Of a DNA stretch of 30,296 bases, positions 22,731 through 29,951 are shown in pieces. The position numbers and the translations under genes were made by a program. Under the pieces are notes generated by a model. That model was not told the origin of the DNA and ran no database searches. It saw only the letters and a list, made by a program, of their open reading frames with translations. The stretch comes from JBGSLA01 sp041740935. Its GTDB lineage: Bacteria; Desulfobacterota; Desulfobaccia; Desulfobaccales; 0-14-0-80-60-11. The stretch lies in NCBI GenBank assembly GCA_041740935.1, contig JBGSLA010000087.1, forward strand, positions 1-30,296, read 5' to 3'. Position 1 is the first letter of the stretch; each line of letters opens with the position of its first letter.

Positions 22731-23440
22731 TTGTGCGGAAATGGCCATGAAGACCTGCGCTTCAAGCAGCGGGAGCGCAAGATGGGCCATCTGGCCCTCT
22801 TTGTCCTGGGTTGCTCCGGCTCCATGGGGGTAAAAAAAGCGGCTGGCGGCCGTCAAAAGCCGCGATCATATCCCTGCTGCTTGATTGCTGCCAGAAGCGG
22901 GACCAGGTTTCCCTGGTGGTCTTTCGCCAAACCCGGGTCGAAGTGGTCCTGCCCCCCACCGCCAGCGTGGAGTTGGCCTTGAGGAGGCTTCAGGATCTGC
23001 CGGTGGGCGGCAAAACCCCCCTGGCCGCCGGGCTGCCGGCGGCCTACCGTCTCTTGCGGGTGGTGAGCCGGAAAGACCCCCGCCGCCGTTTTTTGGTTAT
23101 AATCATCAGTGACGGCCGGGCCAACCAGGGGCTCTCCGAATTGCCGGTGATGGAGGAGGTGCAAAGCCTGATCCGGCTTTTCCACCAGTTTCCCCAGGCC
23201 GATTTTCTGGTGATTGACACGGAAGACAAGGCCCACCCCCTGCGGGCCGACCTGGCCCTGAAAGTGGCGGCCCTGCTCCGGGCGGCCTATTTCACCACCG
23301 ATACTTTGCGGTCCGAATCCCTGGCGGCCCTGGTGCAGGCGCGGCTTCATCCCCAGGCCTCTTCGCCGGCCGCGGCCGGGTCTTTTCCGGAAGGAATAAT
23401 CGGACCAGGAAAGATGGCGCCTCATGATAGAAACCTATGA
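22731..23440 (+). pseudogene. Decayed chelatase-type (ChlD/BchD-like) VWA domain gene
   Basis: The translation DLRFKQRERKMGHLALFVL, GSMGVKK, then (other frame) KAAIISLLLDCCQKRDQVSL, PPTASVELALRRLQDLPVGG, KTPLAAGL, LVIIISDGRANQGLSELPV and FLVIDTEDKAHPL follows the C-terminal VWA domain of magnesium/cobalt-chelatase D-type proteins. Two single-base insertions in A runs (about 22832-22838 and 22854-22857) break the frame; removing one A from each restores GVKKRLAAVKAAIIS. The metal-site motif that should read D-x-S-G-S is GCSGS, so the Asp is lost, and the whole N-terminal AAA+ part is missing. A TTG-started frame from 22811 stays open to 23440 but begins after the metal motif. I judge it a pseudogene fragment; sequencing error in the A runs could explain the frameshifts but not the lost Asp or the missing AAA+ part. 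Confidence 0.75.
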
Positions 23441-24257
23441 ATTAACCAAACAATACCCCAAAACCCTGGCCGTGGACTGCCTCAGCCTGACGGTGGCCGC
23501 CGGGGAAATCTTCGGCCTGCTGGGGCCCAACGGGGCCGGCAAGACCACCACCATCCGGATGCTCACCACCCTCACCAAGCCCACCTCGGGCTTTGCCCGC
23601 ATCAGTGGTTTTGACGTGGTGCAGCAACCCCTTAAGGTCAAAGAGCTCATCAGCGTCTGCCCCCAGGAAATCAACGTGGACCGGGAATTGACCGCGTATG
23701 AAAACTTGTTGGTATTCGGCAAACTCTATGACCTCAAAAACCTGAAAGACCGTATCGCCGCGGCCCTGGAATTCGGCGATCTGGCCCACCGGGCCCAGGA
23801 CCGGGTCCAGACCTTCTCGGGGGGCATGCAGCGGCGTCTGCTCATCGCCCGGGCCTTTTTGTCCAGCCCCCGGGTGCTCTTTCTGGACGAACCCACGGTG
23901 GGCCTGGACCCCCAGGTGCGCCGCCAGGTCTGGGATATGATCCGCCGGCTCAAAACCGAGGGCGTCACGGTGATGCTCACCACCCATTACATCGAGGAAG
24001 CGGAGGCCCTGTGCGACCGGGTGGGCATCCTGAGCCACGGGCGCCTCATCGCCCTGGACACTCCCGGGGCCCTGAACGAACAGGTGGGCGGGTTCGTCGT
24101 CGAGTCCCTGGACCGCGGCCGCAAAAAATATCTTCTGGTCAAAAACAAAGAGGAAGCCTACGCCCTGGCCCAGTCCGAACCCGAGGGGGTCATTATCCGG
24201 GAGACCAACCTGGAGGATGTGTTCATCAAATTGACCGGGGAGAGGCTGGCTTCATGA
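23424..24257 (+). CDS. ABC-2 type exporter, ATP-binding subunit
   Basis: 277-residue ATPase with Walker A GPNGAGKTT (34-42), Q-loop CPQE (79-82), signature FSGGMQRR (131-138), Walker B VLFLDEP (151-157), D-loop and switch His188 (TTHYIEEAE). The C-terminal 60 residues (GGFVVESLDRGRKKYL, NLEDVFIKLTGE) are of the DrrA/NodI/YadG type used by ABC-2 exporters of drugs, polysaccharides or lipids. Start ATG 23424; a modest AGGAAAG lies about 11 bases upstream. It overlaps the VWA reading frame by 17 bases and its stop overlaps the permease start as ATGA. Substrate not identifiable. Confidence 0.93.
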   Translation: MIETYELTKQYPKTLAVDCLSLTVAAGEIFGLLGPNGAGKTTTIRMLTTLTKPTSGFARISGFDVVQQPLKVKELISVCPQEINVDRELTAYENLLVFGKLYDLKNLKDRIAAALEFGDLAHRAQDRVQTFSGGMQRRLLIARAFLSSPRVLFLDEPTVGLDPQVRRQVWDMIRRLKTEGVTVMLTTHYIEEAEALCDRVGILSHGRLIALDTPGALNEQVGGFVVESLDRGRKKYLLVKNKEEAYALAQSEPEGVIIRETNLEDVFIKLTGERLAS

Positions 24258-24991
24258 GATGGTATCCGGTGTTCCTGCGGGAGGTGCTGATTTTTCAAAA
24301 GCGGCTGTTCCGGTTGGGATATGTGGTTTCCATCATATTTACGCCGCTGTTGTACCTGTTGGCCTTCGGCCTGGGACTGGGCCGCCAGGTGTCGGTGGCC
24401 GGCTCTTCCTATCTGGATTTTCTCCTCCCCGGCCTCATTGCGGTGAGCTCCATGATCAACGCCTACACCTGGATTTCCACCAATCTGACGGTAAGCCGGC
24501 TGCATTTCCGCACCCTGCAGATTTATCTGCAGGCCCCGGTGAGCCCTGCGGCCATCGTGGTGGGGCAGGTGCTGGCGGGGGTGCTCTGGGGGCTGCTGGC
24601 CTCCGTCCTGCTTCTGGGGCTGGGCCTGCTGTTCGGCGGCGCGGTGCGGGTAAACCCCGTGTTTTTCCTGGCGTTGGTGCTGAACTGCGTCACTTTTGCG
24701 GCCTTCGGGGTGGTGGTGGGGATGAAGTCGCGCTCCCACGAGGACAACGCCACCTTCAGCAATTTTTTTATATTGCCCATGGCCTTTTTCTGCGGCACCT
24801 TTTTCCCGCTGGAGACCATCCCCCCGGCGCTGCGGTATGTCGTTCTGGTCCTGCCCCTGACCCACACCAACATCCTCCTGCGCCGGCCGGATTTCAGTCT
24901 GGAGACCCTGATCTCCCTGGGCGTCCTCGTGTTCTATGCCCTGTTATTCCTCTGGGGGGGCGTGCGGATCATCAGAAATTACAGCGAATGA
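24254..24991 (+). CDS. ABC-2 type exporter, permease subunit
   Basis: 245-residue membrane protein with about six transmembrane helices, the ABC-2 signature region (FLLPGLIAVSSMINAYTW, ISTNLTVSRLHFRTLQIYLQ, APVSPAAIVVGQVL) and the C-terminal FFILPMAFFCGTFFPLETIP and PALRYVVLVLPLTH motifs, all typical of the YadH/NodJ/DrrB permease group. The ATG at 24254-24256 overlaps the ATPase stop codon (ATGA). A longer frame from 24011 is an out-of-frame shadow of the ATPase. With the ATPase it forms a half-size exporter pair; substrate unknown. Confidence 0.92.
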   Translation: MRWYPVFLREVLIFQKRLFRLGYVVSIIFTPLLYLLAFGLGLGRQVSVAGSSYLDFLLPGLIAVSSMINAYTWISTNLTVSRLHFRTLQIYLQAPVSPAAIVVGQVLAGVLWGLLASVLLLGLGLLFGGAVRVNPVFFLALVLNCVTFAAFGVVVGMKSRSHEDNATFSNFFILPMAFFCGTFFPLETIPPALRYVVLVLPLTHTNILLRRPDFSLETLISLGVLVFYALLFLWGGVRIIRNYSE

Positions 24992-25034
24992 GCGCCGGGC
25001 CGGGGCCCCTGGCCGCTTTCCCCAGCCGAGGCTT

Positions 25035-25062
25035 TTGCCTGGAGTAAAAAATGGGGTATACT
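25035..25062 (+). promoter_or_regulatory. Sigma70 promoter of the 59-residue zinc-ribbon gene
   Basis: TTGCCT (25035-25040), 16-base spacer, TATACT (25057-25062), giving a leader of about 25 bases before the ATG at 25094. The -10 matches consensus at five of six positions. Confidence 0.6.
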
Positions 25063-25093
25063 GTGGCCCAGAAAAGCTTCGCAAGGAGGAGCC

Positions 25094-25273
25094 ATGTCCA
25101 AGAAAAAATATCGGGTGCGGGCTGAATGCCCGGCCTGCGCCTGCGGCGACGTCAGCTTTTTGGGGCCTGAAACCCTCAAGGAAAAGTTCATCGGGGAGGA
25201 AAAGGAGATCGACATCCTCTGCCCCATGTGCGGCACCAAGCACAAGGGCAAGGTGGAAGAGGAGCCGGCCTGA
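25094..25273 (+). CDS. 59-residue zinc-ribbon protein
   Basis: Tiny protein beginning MSKKKYRVRAECPACACGD and containing LCPMCGTKHKGKVEEEPA. Two CxxC knuckles, CPAC (about 12-15) and CPMC (about 43-46) followed by Gly, separated by a beta-rich stretch, form a zinc ribbon. It has a strong AAGGAGG five bases from the ATG and its own promoter at 25035-25062, so despite its size it is very probably expressed. No membrane or signal segment. Its two-CxxC layout recalls the small zinc-ribbon protein at 16429-16692, but the sequences are not obviously homologous. Function unknown. Confidence 0.8.
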   Translation: MSKKKYRVRAECPACACGDVSFLGPETLKEKFIGEEKEIDILCPMCGTKHKGKVEEEPA

Positions 25274-25310
25274 GGCGAGGGGGGCCGGGGCTAAATTTTC
25301 AGGCGCAGTT

Positions 25311-25590
25311 TCGGCCACCCCCGGCAAGGAAATGTTTTTCGGAGGGGCGGGGCAACCCCGCCCCGGTTGGGGGTTTTACGTCTCGTTCCCAAGTGCAACT
25401 TGGGAACGAGAAAAAAACGTTAAGGGGTTGGGGGAGGGGACAGGGGCCCGCGACCCCGGTAGCACGGGCTTCCAGCCCGTGGCAACCTCCCTCCCCCAGA
25501 TTAAAACTTTTACCCTGAAAATCCTCCGGCTGTAGGGGCGGGTTTTAAATCCGCCCCTACAAGAATATTTTCATTTCCGGGGGTGGCCAT
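25311..25590. repeat. Nested palindromic repeat block (copies B and C)
   Basis: Copy B of the composite repeat (25311-25365) and an inverted copy C (25532-25590) flank further palindromes: a perfect 13-bp arm palindrome ctcgttcccaagt/acttgggaacgag at 25382-25410 and a gcacgggctt/agcccgtggc palindrome at 25458-25487, itself inside a gggggaggg/ccctccccc pair. No gene is seen between 25274 and 25721. Confidence 0.7.
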
Positions 25591-25721
25591 TGAGGCCATG
25601 AAGGGTTCAGAACCCTATCGCCTTTTCTTTCCCCGCACGCCCTCCTGATTCACCTTTTTAGTAAAATATCTGGTAAGATAGCCTAATTTGATCTTTTGCA
25701 TCGCCCTTGCGGGAGGCCGGC

Positions 25722-27692
25722 ATGAGCATTCGCACGTCTCTGATCTTGTCATATCTGGCGCTGGTCCTGATTGTGACCCTGGGTTTGTTGACGGGCGCGG
25801 ATTGGATGGGCGATAAGCTGCGCCAGCAAAATCTGGCCCTGGCGGAAGAGAATGTGGAAAAGCTCACCAAGGACAATCTTCAGCTCTCCGAAGAAATTTT
25901 AAAGAAATACGGGGAGTTTTCCGTCGAGGACATCGCCGAATTCCTCGCCCGGGAGGTTTCCCATATCCTGGGAAAAAAGAAATCCTACAACTACCGGGAA
26001 ATAAGGAAAAACGCGGCCCTGCGGCGCTTCGTGGTCCAGGAAATCCGCACTCCGGACGGAGTGGCGGGATATACCGACTTGATTGATAATAAGGGGCTTT
26101 CGGTCCTACACCCCAACCCTGAAGTGGAGGGAAAAAATTTCAGCCAATGGCAAAAAGATTTTCCGGAGATGTGGAACCTGGTGCAGCGCTCCTTCACCGA
26201 ACCCCTGGTTACGGGATATTATGCCTTTCTTGACTCCTGGAACCGCCCCCGCAAAAAGTTCATGGCCCTGGCCCAGGTCCCCGACAGCCCCTTTATAGTG
26301 GTGGCGGTGGTCAATATCGATGAGTATTTCCTGCCCATACACACCAAAATCAAAACCTCCGCCGATAAAATCAGGGGCCAGGCCCTCCAGTCCATCGAAC
26401 AAAATTCCGAAGACATGGAATACAAGGCCAAAATCGCCGGGGTCGTCGGCGGCGCCGCCATCGCCCTGATCGGCATTCTTTTCGGGATGTTCTTCGCGGC
26501 CGGCATTTCCCGCCCCCTGCAAGCCCTGCAACGGGGGGTGAAGAAAATCGGCGAGGGCAATTTTGAAGTCGCGGTTCCCGAAAAGGGCGCCCGGGAGGTG
26601 GTGGATCTGGCCCATTCCTTCAATGATCTGGGCCAGAAGCTGACCGAATACATCGAAAAACGGGATTTCATCCGGGACACTTTCGGCCGCTACGTCACCA
26701 AAGAGGTGGTGCAGCGCCTCCTGGAATCCGAAGAGGCCCTGGCCCTGGGGGGCGAAACCCGGGAGGTCACCATCCTGATGAGCGATCTTCGGGGCTTCAC
26801 CGCGCTGACCGCGGACATGGCCCCGGAGGGCATCATTTCCCTGTTGAACCGCTATCTGGAAAAAATGATCCAGATTCTGGTGGAACACCGGGCGGTCATC
26901 GATGAAATCCAGGGGGACGGCATCCTGGCCTTTTTCGGCGCGCCGGAGCACATGGCCGACCATCCCGGCCAGGCCGTGGCCTGCGCCGTGGTCATGCAGG
27001 AAGTCATGGAGGACATCAACGCCCTCAACGCCGCGGAGGACCTGCCGCATCTGGAAATGGGCATCGGCATCAGTTCCGGCGCCGTGGTGGTGGGCAACAT
27101 CGGCTCGGAGCTCAGGACCAAATACAGCGTGGTGGGCTCGCCGGTCAATTTCACCAGCCGCATCGAGGGCATGGCCACCGCCGGCCAGGTGCTCATCAGC
27201 GCCGACACCTACGCCCGGGTGCAGGAGGTGGTGGAGACCGGGGAGGTCTTAAAGGTGCACATGAAAGGCATCCCCGGCCAGGTTACCCTCTATGAGGTGC
27301 GGGCCTTGGGAGCCCCTTACAACCTCAGGCTGAAAGAGCGCCAGGACACCCTGGTGGAGTTGCCGGCCCGGCCGGCGGTGCACCTGGACCGCATCCGGAA
27401 CAAGGTGGTGGTCGCGGCCCTGGCTGAGGCCACCCTCACCTGCCTTTCCGAAACCGGGGCCGTGGCCCTGTTCCGGGGCGAACTGGCCGAATGGGAGGAC
27501 GTGCGCCTGCACCTGTTGGACCCCGCCGGCGACGAACTTCCGGGCCGCATCTACGGCAAGGTCACGGCCCTGGAGGAGGGCCCCGACCATCTTTACCAGG
27601 CCAAGGTGCGCTTCACCTCGGTAAGCCCGGAAGCCCGCCTGCACATTCATGAGATGACGGGTCAGGGGGCCAAGGGACCACACCCGGCCTAA
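25722..27692 (+). CDS. Membrane class III adenylate/guanylate cyclase with PilZ-like tail
   Basis: 656-residue receptor-type cyclase. TM1 about residues 5-24, an extracytoplasmic sensor (about 30-235, probably Cache/PDC-like), TM2 about 238-260, HAMP about 260-312, and a CHD catalytic domain about 345-525 with both metal Asp residues (D355 in MSDLRG, D399 in QGDGILAFFGAP) and the transition-state Asn476 and Arg480 (VNFTSR). The base-specifying residue is Glu395 (IDEIQGD), where adenylate cyclases have Lys, and its partner is Ser469, so the product (cAMP or cGMP) is not certain. Residues about 545-645 form a PilZ-like barrel (VRLHLLDPAGDELPG ... AKVRFTSVSPEARLHI) without a clear RxxxR motif. 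I choose the ATG at 25722, preceded by GGGAGG, over the upstream TTG (25707). Monocistronic. Confidence 0.9.
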   Translation: MSIRTSLILSYLALVLIVTLGLLTGADWMGDKLRQQNLALAEENVEKLTKDNLQLSEEILKKYGEFSVEDIAEFLAREVSHILGKKKSYNYREIRKNAALRRFVVQEIRTPDGVAGYTDLIDNKGLSVLHPNPEVEGKNFSQWQKDFPEMWNLVQRSFTEPLVTGYYAFLDSWNRPRKKFMALAQVPDSPFIVVAVVNIDEYFLPIHTKIKTSADKIRGQALQSIEQNSEDMEYKAKIAGVVGGAAIALIGILFGMFFAAGISRPLQALQRGVKKIGEGNFEVAVPEKGAREVVDLAHSFNDLGQKLTEYIEKRDFIRDTFGRYVTKEVVQRLLESEEALALGGETREVTILMSDLRGFTALTADMAPEGIISLLNRYLEKMIQILVEHRAVIDEIQGDGILAFFGAPEHMADHPGQAVACAVVMQEVMEDINALNAAEDLPHLEMGIGISSGAVVVGNIGSELRTKYSVVGSPVNFTSRIEGMATAGQVLISADTYARVQEVVETGEVLKVHMKGIPGQVTLYEVRALGAPYNLRLKERQDTLVELPARPAVHLDRIRNKVVVAALAEATLTCLSETGAVALFRGELAEWEDVRLHLLDPAGDELPGRIYGKVTALEEGPDHLYQAKVRFTSVSPEARLHIHEMTGQGAKGPHPA

Positions 27693-27732
27693 TACTTTCC
27701 ACAACGATCACTCATGAGCCCCAGATTCTCTT

Positions 27733-28245
27733 ATACCAAGGAGCGTTCCAAGGGCGATTTTCTGTAGCCGCAGGCTTCAGCCTGCGCCTATGCAGGCTGG
27801 AAAGCCTTTGCCGGCGTTGGACTGCAACTTGGTATCAAATCGCGGCAAATCCCGGTGGCACAGGCGTCCCACCGGTGCAGGGACGGGCTGGAAGCCCGTC
27901 CTACCGGTTATGCCAATATTTCATCAAAAGGGAATTTTTCGCAGGCGCGCAATTCATTGCACCCTCCAAGGGCTCGATGAATCGAGTCCCTACAATTGAT
28001 TCGCTTTGATGGCGACTTGGCATTGCCGGTGCGGTCAGGGGACAGGAAGGAATTGAACAATTCCAGGCAGATGGCTGGTTTTCTGGAAGGCCGGGGTCTT
28101 TTTTCCCTTGCTGCCGTTCCCCTGACCCCACCCGAGGGATTGGGGGCGGAGGTTGCGAACCGGTGTCCTTATCAACGGAGGGAAGCGGAGCGAAGCATCT
28201 CAGTTTTGCAGGAAAAAAGAGATGCGTCGCGGTGCTCAGAATGAC
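27733..28245. repeat. Dense cluster of palindromic repeats
   Basis: Gene-free block (27693-28326). In order: a nested inverted repeat with ataccaag/cttggtat outer arms (27733-27740, 27828-27835) and tccaa/ttgga inner arms, enclosing a gcaggct/agcctgc hairpin; ccggtgg/ccaccgg and gacgggct/agcccgtc palindromes (about 27852-27906); a ctcgat/atcgag palindrome (about 27971-27992); a ggtcagggg/cccctgacc pair (28033-28041, 28119-28127); and a gcatctc/gagatgc element (28195-28201, 28219-28225) ending ctcagaatgaca, a repeat type seen in many bacteria. Open frames here lack ribosome-binding sites. Confidence 0.65.
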
Positions 28246-28326
28246 AAAAAAGCCGTATCTTATCCTGCGGGGCGGGGGAGGAGGTGAAAGGCTCTTGCTC
28301 CCGGGCCCCCACCCCCGCAACACTCC

Positions 28327-29586
28327 TCACTCAAACTTATCGTCAAAGACCTTCATGGCGCAAAAGCGGCCGCACATGGTGCACTGGTCTTCCCGGGCCT
28401 GGGACATTTCCCGGTACAGGCGGGCTTTTTTGGGGTTGATGCTGAGCTCGATCTGCTTTTGCCAGTCCAGGGCCCGGCGGGCCTGGGACATGGCCAGGTC
28501 CCAGGCCGCGGCCCCGGGGAGGCCCCGGGCGAGGTCCGCGGCGTGGGCCGCAATTTTGGAGGCCACCACCCCGTCCACCACGTCTTCCACCCCCGGGAGC
28601 TTGAGATGCTCCGCGGGGGTGACGTAGCACAAAAACGCCGCGCCCAGCGACCCAGCCAAAGCCCCGCCGATGGCCCCGGCGATGTGGTCATAGCCCGCGG
28701 CCACGTCCGTAACCAGGGGCCCCAGCACGTAAAAGGGGGCGTTGGCGCAATATTTCTGCTGGAGGCGGACGTTCTTTTTAATGGCGTGCATGGGCAGGTG
28801 CCCCGGCCCTTCCACCATCACCTGGACGCCTTTGGCCCAGGCCCGCTTGGTCAGTTCCCCCAGGAGCTTTAACTCGTGAACCTGGGCCCGGTCGGTGGCG
28901 TCGGCCAGGCAGCCGGGGCGCAGGCCGTCCCCCAGGGACAGGGTGACGTCATACTCCCTGGCGATTTTGAGAAGCTGGTCATACTGCGCCAGCAGGGGAT
29001 TTTCCTGCTGGTGGCGGCGCATCCAGGCCACGGTGAAGGCGCCCCCCCGGGAGACCACCCCGGTGATGCGGTTTTTCAAGAGCGGCAGCGCCGCCCGGCT
29101 GACCCCGCAGTGCACCGTGACAAAATCCACCCCCTGCCGGGCGTGGTGGTGGACGATGTCCAGGAAATGGTCGGCCTTGACCTCTTCCAGGCTTTTGGCC
29201 TCCACCATCACCTGGTAGAGGGGCACGGTGCCGAAGGGCGCCGGGCAGTCGGCCAGAAGAGTGGTGCGGATGAGGTCCAGGGGCCCGCCGGTGGACAGGT
29301 CCATGATGGCGTCGGCGCCGTGCTCCAGGGCCGCGGCCTGCTTGGCCAGCTCCTTCTCCAGGGTGATATCGTGGGGGGAGGTGCCGATATTGGCGTTGAC
29401 CTTCACCCTGACACCCTGGCCGATGGCGATGGGCTTGAGTCCCTGGTGCCGCCGATTGGCGGGGATCACCACGGTGCCCTCGGCCAGGCCCTGCCGCAGG
29501 GCCTCCGGCTCCACCTGTTCGGCCCGGGCTGCCTGCTGCAGGGCCCGGGTGAGCTTGCCGGCCAGGGCCGCTTCTCGTTGAGTCAT
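28327..29586 (-). CDS. thiC: Phosphomethylpyrimidine synthase (short ThiC)
   Basis: Radical-SAM-type enzyme that rearranges aminoimidazole ribotide to the HMP-phosphate pyrimidine of thiamine. The 419-residue protein has VKVNANIGTSPHDIT, IMDLSTGGPLDLIR, FVTVHCGVS, GVVSRGGAF, LSLGDGLRPGCLADATDRAQ, MVEGPGHLPM and a C-terminal cluster motif CTMCGRFC (C-x2-C-x3-C). It is the short form, lacking the N-terminal domain of the 600-residue E. coli enzyme; short forms occur in archaea and anaerobes. The paralogue BzaF (benzimidazole synthesis for cobamides) is hard to exclude by eye. The ATG at 29584-29586 has AAGGAG; an ATG at 29602 would put that site inside the gene. I see no TPP-riboswitch core in the 120 bases upstream, which is unusual for thiC. 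Confidence 0.93.
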   Translation of the reverse strand: MTQREAALAGKLTRALQQAARAEQVEPEALRQGLAEGTVVIPANRRHQGLKPIAIGQGVRVKVNANIGTSPHDITLEKELAKQAAALEHGADAIMDLSTGGPLDLIRTTLLADCPAPFGTVPLYQVMVEAKSLEEVKADHFLDIVHHHARQGVDFVTVHCGVSRAALPLLKNRITGVVSRGGAFTVAWMRRHQQENPLLAQYDQLLKIAREYDVTLSLGDGLRPGCLADATDRAQVHELKLLGELTKRAWAKGVQVMVEGPGHLPMHAIKKNVRLQQKYCANAPFYVLGPLVTDVAAGYDHIAGAIGGALAGSLGAAFLCYVTPAEHLKLPGVEDVVDGVVASKIAAHAADLARGLPGAAAWDLAMSQARRALDWQKQIELSINPKKARLYREMSQAREDQCTMCGRFCAMKVFDDKFE

Positions 29587-29679
29587 GACGCGCTCCTTCA
29601 CCAAAATTTTACCTGAATCTCACCGAGAAAGAAACCGCCCTGAAAAGTTCTAATATGGCGGCCCGCGGCCGCCGCTGGT

Positions 29680-29722
29680 GGCACAGGTTTTCAACCTGTG
29701 CCTCACAGGCAAGATGCCTGTG
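29680..29722. repeat. Pair of palindromes between thiC and dxr
   Basis: Two abutting inverted repeats: ggcacaggtt/aacctgtgcc (29680-29702) and cacaggc/gcctgtg (29704-29722). They are of the same family as the hairpins at 27760-27910. The rest of the 29723-29892 spacer shows nothing recognisable. Confidence 0.6.
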
Positions 29723-29892
29723 GTCCTGGTTCAAAAAGAAGATCCGGGGGGGGGAAGCACCACTTCCCCTTCGCCCTCCCCCCGGAAAAAAATTTCATGC
29801 TTTACGGGTGGACCGCAAGCCCCTGGGAAACTGTCTGGAAAAGTTCTTCAGTCGGCCGGATCTCAGGAAAACCGGCAAGCCAAAGTCTCATT

Positions 29893-29921
29893 TTGCAGGA
29901 TGAGGTTAAATTTTGTACAAT
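29893..29921 (+). promoter_or_regulatory. Candidate sigma70 promoter of dxr
   Basis: TTGCAG (29893-29898), 17-base spacer, TACAAT (29916-29921), about 30 bases before the dxr start codon. The -10 matches five of six consensus bases and the spacing is ideal. Confidence 0.55.
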
Positions 29922-29951
29922 AAAACGATTTTTCAAAATAGCCGAGTGCTT

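Noticed and set aside
24011..24253. N-terminal extension of the ABC permease frame
   Set aside because: It lies out of frame within the ATPase gene; the ATGA overlap at 24254 gives a natural permease start.
25382..25410. Perfect palindrome followed by A residues considered as a terminator
   Set aside because: The run after the stem is A on the plus strand and no T run follows on the minus strand, so it fits a dispersed repeat better than a terminator.
27996..28244. 82-codon plus-strand frame in the cyclase-thiC gap
   Set aside because: It crosses two palindromic repeat families and has no ribosome-binding site.
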